64,000 nucleotides of DNA, taken from Stenotrophomonas sp. 57. GTDB lineage: Bacteria > Pseudomonadota > Gammaproteobacteria > Xanthomonadales > Xanthomonadaceae. The DNA lies in contig NZ_CP127407.1 in NCBI RefSeq assembly GCF_030291075.1, forward strand, positions 680,001-744,000, given 5' to 3'. Of this stretch, positions 1 through 9,300 are shown piece after piece. A program made the position numbers and the translations under genes. Position 1 is the first letter of the stretch. Every line of letters starts with the position of its first letter. The notes below the pieces were generated by a model that ran no database searches, was not told the origin of the DNA, and saw only the letters and a list, made by a program, of their open reading frames with translations.

Positions 1-327
1 ACCTCATCGATCAGCCGTTTCCCCGACCAGGCGCTGATCGAGCGCGTGATTGCACAGCTCGAGCCGCAGTACGGTCCGCTGCGGCTGGACGAGGCCGGCC
101 TGTACACCGGTGACAGCAGCAGCACCGGCACCGGCTACCGCCTGTATGGTGCGGTCGAGCGCCGGCTGGGCGACCACTTCATGCTGGGTGCCGCCGGCAC
201 CCTGCAGCGCAGCCGCGATTTCTCGCCGAATTCGTTCCAGCTCTACCTGCGCTACACCTTCAAGCCGTGGCAGGGAAACCTGCCATTGCCCGTATCGCCA
301 CTGGTGCCGTATGGCGAATTCCGCTGA
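1..327 (+). CDS. bcsC: Cellulose synthase outer-membrane subunit BcsC, C-terminal part
   Basis: This is the last 108 codons of a gene that begins before the window, open in frame from base 1. The residues read as outer-membrane barrel strands (RLYGAVERRLGDHFMLGA, FQLYLRYTFKPW) and finish in PLVPYGEFR, which resembles the end of BcsC. BcsC proteins are TPR-rich periplasmic scaffolds with a C-terminal barrel that export cellulose through the outer membrane; only the barrel end is visible here. The next gene, a cellulase-type bcsZ, starts inside its 3' end, which supports the call. The TPR part cannot be checked. Confidence 0.8.
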   Translation, partial: TSSISRFPDQALIERVIAQLEPQYGPLRLDEAGLYTGDSSSTGTGYRLYGAVERRLGDHFMLGAAGTLQRSRDFSPNSFQLYLRYTFKPWQGNLPLPVSPLVPYGEFR

Positions 328-1444
328 CCTTCGGCGACGTCGCCTGCTGCAGGCGGCCGCCACGCTGCCGCTGCTTGGCTGGTGCAGTGCGCAGGCCGCG
401 CCCGCACCGCGCTGGCCGGCGTCGCAGGTACTGCTCGACAGCAGCCTGAGCCGCGACGGACGCATGATCGATCGCAGCCAGGACGATCAGCGCAGCACCT
501 CCGAAGGCCAGTCCTATGCCTTGTTCTTCGCTCTGGTCGACAACGACCAGGCGCTGTTCGACCGCGTCCTTGGCTGGACCCAGAACAACCTCGCCGAAGG
601 CGACATGGGCAAGCGCCTGCCGGCCTGGCTGTGGGGACGCGATGACGCCGGCGCCTGGCGGGTGCTGGACGACAACCCGGCCTCGGACTCCGATCTCTGG
701 CTGGCCTATGCGCTGCTGGAAGGCGCGCGACTGTGGCGCCGTCCCGCGCTGAAGGCCATCGCCGAAGGGATGCTCGCGCAGGTGCGGGCACGCGAGATCG
801 TGGACCTGCCCGGGCTCGGTCCGATGCTGTTGCCAGGCCCACAGGGGTTCATCGAAGGGGACGCCGCGCGGGTCAACCCCAGCTATCTGCCACTGCCGCT
901 GCTGCGCCGCTTTGCGGTGGAGGATCGCGGTGGTCCGTGGCAGGCGCTGGCGCGCAACAGCGTGCAGCTGTTGAAGCAGAGCAGCCCGCATGGGTTCGCA
1001 CCGGACTGGGCCGCGTGGAAAGGCGATCGCTTCGTCGTCGATCCGGTGCGTGGTGCGGTCGGCGGCTACGACGCCATCCGCTGCTACACCTGGGCCGGCA
1101 TGACCGCACCACGCGATCCGTTGTTCCGTGCGCAGCTGGCGGCCCTGTCCGGGCCGCTGCAGCGCCTGCGCAGTGGTGCGCCAATGTGGGAAAAGATCGA
1201 CACCCGCAGTGGCCAGGGGCAGGGCGAAGGCAACTACGGATTCCGCGCGGCACTGCTGCCGTATCTGATCGCGCAGGGCGAAGGGGAGCGTGCGCAGTCG
1301 TTGCGGGCCAGCCTGCCCAGCGCCGAACAGCAGCGCGCCGATGCACCGGCCTATTACTCGCAGATGCTGGCCCTGTTCGGCCTGGGCTGGGCCGAAGGAC
1401 GCTGGCGTTTCGGCGCCGACGGCCGCCTGCAGCCGCGCTGGTAG
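311..1444 (+). CDS. bcsZ: Periplasmic endoglucanase BcsZ, glycoside hydrolase family 8
   Basis: A 377-residue protein of the GH8 cellulase family that cleaves beta-1,4-glucan in the periplasm and is needed for normal cellulose export. The start is the ATG at 311, which overlaps the bcsC end by 17 bp and gives a signal peptide beginning MANSADLRRRRLLQAAA. The run of arginines before a hydrophobic stretch ending AQAAPA looks like a twin-arginine signal, although a Sec signal is possible. The motif TSEGQSYALFFALV near residue 60 holds the expected acid/base glutamate, and DSDLWLAYALL and YDAIRCYTWAG are typical of the (alpha/alpha)6 barrel. Longer open-frame starts upstream would read out of frame through bcsC and were rejected. 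The gene lies after bcsC, not between bcsB and bcsC as in E. coli. Confidence 0.92.
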   Translation: MANSADLRRRRLLQAAATLPLLGWCSAQAAPAPRWPASQVLLDSSLSRDGRMIDRSQDDQRSTSEGQSYALFFALVDNDQALFDRVLGWTQNNLAEGDMGKRLPAWLWGRDDAGAWRVLDDNPASDSDLWLAYALLEGARLWRRPALKAIAEGMLAQVRAREIVDLPGLGPMLLPGPQGFIEGDAARVNPSYLPLPLLRRFAVEDRGGPWQALARNSVQLLKQSSPHGFAPDWAAWKGDRFVVDPVRGAVGGYDAIRCYTWAGMTAPRDPLFRAQLAALSGPLQRLRSGAPMWEKIDTRSGQGQGEGNYGFRAALLPYLIAQGEGERAQSLRASLPSAEQQRADAPAYYSQMLALFGLGWAEGRWRFGADGRLQPRW

Positions 1445-1457
1445 CAGCAGTCCTGCG

Positions 1458-1495
1458 GGGTCGGGTCCCATTGCACGGCAATGGGCTCCGACCCT
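1458..1495. repeat. GGGTC-type palindromic repeat (family without GTAG)
   Basis: An imperfect hairpin in the 61-bp gap between the convergent bcsZ and permease genes. The arms read GGGGTCGGGTCCCATTG and CAATGGGCTCCGACCC. The same arm ends recur at least a dozen times in this window. It may also serve as a transcription barrier between the two genes, but no T-run follows it. Confidence 0.8.
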
Positions 1496-1505
1496 CAGCC
1501 AGGCA

Positions 1506-2822
<1,317 letters not shown>

Positions 2823-2886
2823 CGCAGATCTCTCATGCCTGCGCGCCCTGCCGCCCCTGGGGACCTGCGGGTACGTCGCCAGGCGG

Positions 2887-3576
2887 TTAGAAGTGGTAGT
2901 TCAACTTCAGCGTAACGCTGCTGTAGTCGGTATGGAAGCTGCGACGGGCCGCAGCGGGATAGTTGGGATCTTCCAGAGTCACCGGGCTGGAGCCCAGGTG
3001 GGTGTAGCGGTACTCGGCACCGGCCGAGAGGCGGTCGTTGAAGCGGTACAGCACGCCTGCCGTGGCGTGGGCGCCGGTGGACACGTGCGAGGCGCGGGTC
3101 TCGAATTCGGCCACGCGGCAGCCGTTGGTGGCCTCCACCAGCGACTTGTCGCAGCCCAGGGTGAATTCCTGCCGGGCCACCGTCACGCCGGCACCGACGT
3201 AGGGCAGCCAGCGGCCCATCGCGCGGCCCAGCGTCACATCAACGGCGCCGGCGCGGGTCACTGCATCCTTGCCGTGGTACGGGCTGTACTGGTGCTGCTC
3301 GCGGTCCTTCCAGTCGCGCGCGACATTGCCGAAGGACAGCGAACCGTCCAGGCCCACCACGATGTTGTTGTCGAACTGCCAGCGACGGCCGCCCTGCACG
3401 CCGCCGCTGAAGCCGCGGATGCTCTTTTCCGACGCGTTGGCGTTGCTGCGGTCCTTGCTGTGGCCTTCGCTGTGCGACGCCTGCACGCCGAAGTAGTAGC
3501 CGTCCCAGTCGGAGCTGGCGGCCGCGGCGGTGCCCGACAGCATCAGGGCTGCCGTGGTGGTGATCAGTGCTTTCAT
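2887..3576 (-). CDS. Outer-membrane beta-barrel protein (Omp25/OmpA-like porin fold)
   Basis: A 229-residue exported protein. The start chosen is the ATG at 3576, giving a clean signal peptide MKALITTTAALMLSGTAAAA; the longer open frame would add 38 unsupported residues. The mature part opens with WDGYYFGVQASHSEGH, then has alternating-residue strands (GRRWQFDNNIVVGLDGS, LPYVGAGVTVARQEF, LSAGAEYRYTHLG) and ends in LKLNYHF with a terminal phenylalanine, the signature of proteins inserted by the BAM complex. The pattern suggests an eight-stranded barrel of the Omp_b-brl group. Two cysteines (GCDKS and GCRVAE) may form a loop disulphide. Its function is unknown; the purine permease follows it. 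Confidence 0.8.
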   Translation of the reverse strand: MKALITTTAALMLSGTAAAASSDWDGYYFGVQASHSEGHSKDRSNANASEKSIRGFSGGVQGGRRWQFDNNIVVGLDGSLSFGNVARDWKDREQHQYSPYHGKDAVTRAGAVDVTLGRAMGRWLPYVGAGVTVARQEFTLGCDKSLVEATNGCRVAEFETRASHVSTGAHATAGVLYRFNDRLSAGAEYRYTHLGSSPVTLEDPNYPAAARRSFHTDYSSVTLKLNYHF

Positions 3577-3785
3577 TGCGGGTTTCCTACGTTGGGGGAT
3601 GAAGCGGGGCGTAGGAAAGCCGATGCAGGGGGCACGGTACATACAAATAGTTGCAACGTCGCAGGCAGGCCGTGTGCGACAGGACATCAAGAGGGCTTGA
3701 TCGACACCGGAACGCGGAAGGCACGGGTGCTCAGGACTGCGAGCGCGCCAAAAACGACAACAGGAATCGCGGTTGGCAGTGGCGC

Positions 3786-3824
3786 AAACGCAAACGGCCG
3801 CGCAGAGCGCGGCCGTTTGCGTTT
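3786..3824 (-). terminator. Strong intrinsic terminator of ettA, usable on both strands
   Basis: A perfect 17-bp inverted repeat (arms 3786-3802 and 3808-3824, loop CAGAG) begins just past the ettA stop codon. On the minus strand the arm ends in a run of T bases after a GC-rich core. A TTTT also follows on the plus strand, so it can act on both strands. Confidence 0.85.
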
Positions 3825-3832
3825 TCCTGCAG

Positions 3833-5497
3833 TTACTTCAGCGCCTTGAAGCGCAGGCGCTTCGGCGCAGCGTCGTCGCCCATGCGGCGGCGCTTGTCTT
3901 CTTCGTACTCGCGGTAGTTGCCCTGGAAGAACTCCACGTGCGAATCGCCTTCGAACGCCAGGATATGCGTGGCGATGCGGTCCAGGAACCAGCGGTCATG
4001 CGAAATGACGAAGGTGTTGCCCGGGAATTCCAGCAGCGCATCTTCCAGCGCACGCAGGGTTTCGATGTCCAGGTCGTTGGACGGTTCGTCGAGCAGCAGC
4101 ACGTTGCCACCCTGCAGCAGGGTCTTGGCCATGTGCAGGCGGCCACGCTCACCACCGGACAGCGAACCGACCATCTTCTGCTGGTCCTGGCCCTTGAAGT
4201 TGAAGCGGCCGATGTAGGCGCGCGACTGGATCTCGATGCCGTTGATGTTGAGGATGTCCAGGCCGCCGGCGATTTCCTGGAAGACGTTGTGGTTGCCTTC
4301 CAGTGCGTCGCGGCTCTGGTCCACGTAGGACAGCTTCACGGTCGGGCCGACCACGATCTCGCCCGAATCCGGCTTTTCCTGGCCGGTGATCATCTTGAAC
4401 AGGGTCGACTTACCGGCACCGTTGGGGCCGATGATGCCGACGATGGCGCCAGCCGGCACCAGGAAGCTCAGGTCGTCGAACAGCAGGCGGTCGCCGAACT
4501 TCTTGGAGACGTTCTTGAACTCCATCACCGCATTGCCCAGGCGCTCGCCCGGCGGGATGAAGATTTCATTGGTCTCGTTGCGCTTCTGGTAATCGACCGA
4601 CTGCAGCTCTTCCAGGCGGGCCAGACGGGCCTTGCCCTTGGTGCGGCCGCCCTTGGCATTCTGGCGCGACCACTCCAGTTCCTTCTGGATCGCCTTCTGG
4701 CGGGCCTTTTCCTGGTTGTCTTCCTGCTTCAGGCGCTCATCCTTCTGGGTCAGCCAGTCGGTGTAGTTGCCCTTCCACGGAATGCCGCGGCCGCGGTCCA
4801 GTTCCAGGATCCACTCGGCGGCGTTGTCCAGGAAGTAGCGATCATGGGTGACCGCCACCACGGTGCCGGTATAGCGCGCCAGGAACTGTTCCAGCCATTC
4901 CACCGACTCGGCGTCCAGGTGGTTGGTCGGTTCGTCGAGCAGCAGCATGTCCGGCTTCTGCAGCAGCAGGCGGCACAGTGCCACGCGGCGCTTTTCACCA
5001 CCGGACAGCTTGCCCACGATCGCATCCCACGGCGGCAGGCGCAGCGCATCGGCGGCCACGTCCAGCTGGTTTTCCAGGGTATGTGCATCGCCGGCGGCCA
5101 GGATCGCCTCCAGGCGCTCCTGTTCCTTGGCCAGTGCGTCGAAGTCGGCGCCTTCCTCGGCGTAGGCGGCATACACCGCTTCCAGCGCGGCCTGGGCCTG
5201 CAGCACTTCGCCCACGCCTTCCTCCACCGCTTCACGCACGGTCTTGGTCGGGTCCAGTTCCGGTTCCTGTGCCAGGTAGCCGACCTTGATGCCCGGCTGC
5301 GGGCGGGCTTCGCCCTCGAAATCGGTGTCCACGCCGGCCATGATCTTCAGCACAGTGGACTTGCCGGCGCCGTTCAGGCCCAGCAGGCCGATCTTCGCGC
5401 CCGGGAAGAAGGACAGCGAGATGTCCTTGATGATCTGCCGCTTGGGCGGGACCACCTTGGACACGCGGTTCATGGTGTAGATGTATTGCGAGGACAT
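3833..5497 (-). CDS. ettA: Energy-dependent translational throttle protein EttA (ABC-F)
   Basis: A 554-residue ABC-F ATPase, the expected EttA length of about 555. In EttA proteins the protein binds the ribosomal E site and gates the first peptide-bond step according to the ATP/ADP ratio. Two nucleotide-binding domains are plain. NBD1 has Walker A GLNGAGKST at about residues 40-48, signature LSGGEKRRVALCR and Walker B LLLDEPTNHLD. NBD2 has GPNGAGKST at about 355, LSGGERGRLHMAK and LLLDEPSNDLD. Between them lie the arm and the charged P-site tRNA linker (DERLKQEDNQEKARQKAIQ). There are no transmembrane segments. It is transcribed alone, with its own terminator downstream and a perfect TATAAT upstream. 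Confidence 0.96.
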   Translation of the reverse strand: MSSQYIYTMNRVSKVVPPKRQIIKDISLSFFPGAKIGLLGLNGAGKSTVLKIMAGVDTDFEGEARPQPGIKVGYLAQEPELDPTKTVREAVEEGVGEVLQAQAALEAVYAAYAEEGADFDALAKEQERLEAILAAGDAHTLENQLDVAADALRLPPWDAIVGKLSGGEKRRVALCRLLLQKPDMLLLDEPTNHLDAESVEWLEQFLARYTGTVVAVTHDRYFLDNAAEWILELDRGRGIPWKGNYTDWLTQKDERLKQEDNQEKARQKAIQKELEWSRQNAKGGRTKGKARLARLEELQSVDYQKRNETNEIFIPPGERLGNAVMEFKNVSKKFGDRLLFDDLSFLVPAGAIVGIIGPNGAGKSTLFKMITGQEKPDSGEIVVGPTVKLSYVDQSRDALEGNHNVFQEIAGGLDILNINGIEIQSRAYIGRFNFKGQDQQKMVGSLSGGERGRLHMAKTLLQGGNVLLLDEPSNDLDIETLRALEDALLEFPGNTFVISHDRWFLDRIATHILAFEGDSHVEFFQGNYREYEEDKRRRMGDDAAPKRLRFKALK

Positions 5498-5588
5498 GAG
5501 GTCTCCGTAAGGGCGCGGCCCTGCACCCGTCCGTCAGCGGGAAGATCCCGTTGCGGCAGCGGGCACAGTCTGGAATGGAATACCGCCA

Positions 5589-5611
5589 ATTATAGCCGGA
5601 ACCGGTTCCGG
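5589..5611 (-). promoter_or_regulatory. Candidate ettA promoter -10 with adjoining LacI-type palindrome
   Basis: On the minus strand a perfect TATAAT (5589-5594) lies about 90 bp upstream of ettA. Immediately upstream of it is the perfect 16-bp palindrome CCGGAACCGGTTCCGG (5596-5611), which would occupy the spacer between -10 and -35. The central CG and the GGAACCGGTTCC core resemble operators of LacI/GalR repressors. No convincing -35 is seen. The function is inferred. Confidence 0.45.
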
Positions 5612-5675
5612 GCCGCGCCCGGGAAGGGGCGCCGGGCTGGCCGTGGCCTGAATACTGGGTCACAGTCCTGCAACG

Positions 5676-5703
5676 GGAAGCGTTTCCAGCCGGAAACGGT
5701 TCA
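5676..5703 (+). promoter_or_regulatory. Paired LacI-like operator half-palindromes upstream of the RcnB-like gene
   Basis: Two near-palindromes, GGAAGCGTTTCC (5676-5687) and GGAAACGGTTCA (5692-5703), lie 16 bp apart centre to centre. Together they form a larger inverted repeat around AGCC. They sit 50 to 80 bp before the RcnB-like gene, where a promoter is expected. They share the GGAA-CG-TTCC pattern with the palindrome at 5596-5611. Confidence 0.4.
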
Positions 5704-5754
5704 GATCGGTTGCGCAATATGGGCTCACCACCCACCCGAGCAGAGGTCTGACAC

Positions 5755-6219
5755 ATGCGCATCAATCGAGTAATGGCCAGTGCTGTGGCCTCTGTGCTGG
5801 CGCTGGGCGCCGTGGCCCCGGCCTTCGCCGACAACGACCATCGCCGCGACCACGACCGCCGTGAGTGGCGGGAGGATCGCCGTGAGTGGCGCCAGGACCG
5901 CCGAGACTGGGAGCGCGACCGCCGCGAGGCACGCCGCGACTGGCACCGCGACCATGACCGCTACTACCGCCCGGCACCGCCCCGCGTGGTCTATCGCCCG
6001 GCACCGCCGCCGCCGCGCTATGGCGGCTACGGCTGGCGGGTCGGTTCCCCCTACCGCGACTACTACCGTGGGCCGGTCTACGTGGTGAATGACTACCCGC
6101 GCTACCACCTGCGTCGCCCGCCGTACGGCCACCACTGGATCCGCGATGACCGCGGCAACATGCTGCTGGTGGCCATCGCCACCGGTGTGATCGCCCAGTA
6201 CGTGCTCAGCGGGCGCTGA
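5755..6219 (+). CDS. RcnB-family exported protein
   Basis: A 154-residue protein with a signal peptide (MRINRVMASAVASVLALG to about AFA at residue 25). A highly charged stretch of Asp/Arg/Trp repeats (DRREWREDRREWRQDRRDW) follows at about residues 30-70. Then comes a Pro/Tyr-rich linker and a C-terminal part GHHWIRDDRGNMLLVAIATG that matches the RcnB family. In E. coli RcnB is a periplasmic protein linked to nickel/cobalt homeostasis; no nickel transporter is nearby, so that role is not assumed. The gene is divergent from ettA and single. The start ATG follows GAGCAGAGG, a fair ribosome site. Confidence 0.75.
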   Translation: MRINRVMASAVASVLALGAVAPAFADNDHRRDHDRREWREDRREWRQDRRDWERDRREARRDWHRDHDRYYRPAPPRVVYRPAPPPPRYGGYGWRVGSPYRDYYRGPVYVVNDYPRYHLRRPPYGHHWIRDDRGNMLLVAIATGVIAQYVLSGR

Positions 6220-6230
6220 GCCGGCGGTCG

Positions 6231-6254
6231 GATCCACGCATGGCGTGGATCTAC
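6231..6254 (-). repeat. GTAG-ended REP (SMAG type)
   Basis: On the minus strand this reads GTAG followed by the palindrome ATCCACGC/GCGTGGAT. It lies just after the RcnB-like gene and 10 bp before a second palindrome of the other family. Confidence 0.85.
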
Positions 6255-6264
6255 TGAGGTACCC

Positions 6265-6302
6265 GGGGTCGGAGCCCTTTCCACAGGAATGGCTCCGACC
6301 CC
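6265..6302. repeat. GGGTC-type palindromic repeat
   Basis: Hairpin with arms beginning GGGGTCGGAGCC and ending GGCTCCGACCCC. It fills the gap between the convergent RcnB-like and autotransporter genes and could end transcription from both sides. Confidence 0.8.
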
Positions 6303-6311
6303 GTTCTTCGC

Positions 6312-9300
6312 TTAGAACGCCACCGACCAGTCCAGCTGCGCACCCACATCACGCTGGCCATCACCACGGCGGCCCTGCATCTGCAGTGCCACGCGGCTGT
6401 TGTCGGTCGGGCTCACCGCCACGCCGAACTGCGCCAGGGCGCTGCGGCGGGCCAGTGGCGCAGCGTTGATCGCAAAGCCCTGGGTACCTTCCACGAAGCG
6501 CGCGTCGACCTGCGGCAGGCGATCACCGCCGGCTGCCTGCCAACCCACGCGGGCGGTCAGCGCCGCACGGTCACGCTGGCCACCGCTGATGTCCCAGTCC
6601 ACACGCAGTGCCGCCAGACCGGTGCGATAGGTCGCGCTGCTGCTCTCCAGCTGCAGGGCGCTGTGGCCGCCGTGTTCCTGGCTGCCGTCACTGCTCAGGC
6701 GCACCTGGGCCAGTTCCAGTTCGGGGGTCAGCTGCAGGCGCGGGCCGCCGAAGCTCCAGCCGGCCCGCAGGAACGCGGTGGTGCCGGTGGCATCTTCGCG
6801 GGACACAAGACCTTCGCTGAGCGTGGTCCCGACCTGGGCGGTGCGGGTGCTGTCGGTGCGGTAGTCGGCACGGCTGACGCCGCCGCGCAGGCTCAGGCCC
6901 TGCCAGCGGTACTGCGCATACAGGCCGTACTCGGTGTTGTCGGTTTCACTGCGCGCATCGCGCTGGGCCAGGCGGCTGACCAGCTGTTGCTGGCCCGCGG
7001 CCACGCCCAGCTCCAGCGACTCACCCAGCTGCCAGCCGGCACCGGCCATCACGCCGTGCTGCGAGGCGCGCAGGCCGGCATTTTCGCTGCTGGCATCGGT
7101 ACGGCGCTGGCCGCCGCTGCCGGCAATCCAGGCGCGCACGCCCGGTGCGATCTCGCCGGCCATCACCGTGCCGTCCAGGTGGCGGTCGACGCCATCGTGC
7201 AGGAACCGGTTCTGCAGCAGCGTGCCGCGGTGGGCGGCATGGATCTCGCCACTCAGGCTGTCGAAGGCCGGAACCACCTGGTCGACCTCCAGCCGCACCA
7301 CGGCGTCGTACACCGCGTTGCCGGTGCCCATCGCTTCGACGCTGGTGGCGACGGCCTTCTGGTTGCGGTTGACCTTCACGTCGGGGAACGCTTCTTCGAC
7401 GTCCGGCAGGGCGATGTCGTTGCGGGCCAGGGTCAGGTAGACGTTGTTGGCGTCGTATTCCAGGCTCGGGGTCAGGAAGGCGAAGTTGCTGGTGACGCCG
7501 GCAAACACGCCCTGCACAGCCTGGTCGGCCGTCAGCAGGGTGTAGCGGGTGCGCGGCGACCAGTCACTGCCGCGTGCCAGCGCCACGGTGCCGGCGTTGC
7601 CCAGGATGGCGGTACCGCCCACGCGCACCCGGTCGCTGCTGCCATCGGCGGCAACGTCCACGTTGAAGCGCGCGCTCTGGCTGAACGCGAGGTTGCCCGA
7701 AATGTTCAGCGTACCGATGCCGCCTTCCAGGCCCGGGGCCAGGCTGGCGCCATCGAGCAGGCTCACGTCCTGCAGCGTGCCGGTGCCGCCCAGCAGGGTG
7801 GCTGCCCCCAGGGTGGTGGCGCCGCCCAGTGCGCCCTGCACGAACAGGCTGCCACGCTCGATCAGGGTCTGGCCACTGAACGCATGGCTGTCGCTGGTCA
7901 GCCACAGCTGGCCGGCATCGAGTTTGCGCACTTCACCGGCGCCGGACAGCACGCCGCTGAAGCGGCTGTCCGCCGAGCGCGCCACGTCCAGGCCGGCACC
8001 AGCGGCGATGGCGATGTTACCGACGATCGCCGCACGGTCCTGCAGACGCAGCCTGCCGGCCTCGATGCGGGTGCCGCCGCTGTAGCTGCTGTCGGCGCCC
8101 AGCACCAGTTCGCCGGCACCGGTCTTGACCAGCGTGCCCGACGCCGGGGCAGGCGCTGCCAGCGGCGAAACAGCCAGCGACATCATGATGATGCCGCCAC
8201 TGCGCTCGCCGTCGCGGATCACGCCGTTGATGGTGGCACTGCCACTGGCCACGTCGATGGTGCCTTCGCCTTCCAGTGCGAGCGCATTGCCCAGCACGAC
8301 ATCGCTGCCCACCAGGGTGAGGGTCGTGCCATCGGCCAGCTGCACCGCGCCGCTGCCCAGGGCGTTGCTACCGTTCACCGCGAGCGTGCCGGCATCCAGC
8401 TGGGTGCCACCGCTGTAGGTGCTGGTACCGGACAGGGTGAGGGTGCCCGTGCCGGTCTTGACCAGGCGTCCGTTGCCGGTTGCATCGCCGATGCTGCCCG
8501 ACAGCTGCGTGGCATCGTCCGTGCGCACCGTTACGCGGTCACCAAGCAGCAGGGTATTGGCGATGTTCAACCCGCTGCCGTTGAAGGCAAGCGTGGTGTA
8601 GTCGTTCATCGTCAGCGTACCGCTGCCGGCTGCTGCAGCGTTGCCCAGCGCCAGCGTGCCCATGTCCACCTGCACGCCGCCGGTGAAGCGGTTCGCTGCA
8701 GACAGCACCAGGGTGCCTGCGCCACTCTTCACCAGCGTGCCACGGCTGCCACCATCGCTGATCACGCCGTCCAGCGTGGCGCTGCCCGGCCAGACCACCA
8801 CGCCGGCAGTGCCGGCCAGGGAAATGTCATTGGCGACCCCCCGCGTGTTGCCGGCCAGGCCCAGCGAAGCACCGTTGCCGATCTGCACCGCGCCGCTGCC
8901 CAGCGCATCTTCGCGCTCGATCTTCAGCATGCCGTTGCTGATGGTCGTGCCACCGCTGTAGGTGTTGCTGCCGGCCAGGGTCAGCATGCCGGTGCCCGAC
9001 TTGACCAGGCGGCCGCTGCTGGCGCTGTCGCTGATGACGCCGGAAAGGCGGGCGTCGCGGCCGTTGTCCAGCAGCACGTTGCCGCTGCCCTGCAGGCTGA
9101 TTGCATTGGCCACATCCAGGCCTGCGCGGGTAACCCCCAGCGTCGTGCCGTTGGCCAGTGAGAGCTGGCCGCTGCCTGCGGCGGTGTCATTGCCCAGCAT
9201 CAGGCCGCCGGCCTGCACCTGCACGCCACCGGAATGGGTGTTGGCCGCTTCCAGTGCCAGGACGCCGGAGCCGGTCTTGACCAGCGTACCGATGCCGTTG

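Noticed and set aside
3773..5773. A 666-codon plus-strand frame opposite ettA
   Set aside because: Antisense shadow; its residues show no family and it crosses the ettA terminator and promoter.
6663..9161. An 832-codon plus-strand open frame opposite the autotransporter gene
   Set aside because: It is the shadow of a repetitive, GC-rich coding sequence. The composition (Ala/Gly/His/Gln-rich, no motif) and absence of a ribosome site mark it as non-coding; the minus strand has signal peptide, repeats and barrel.
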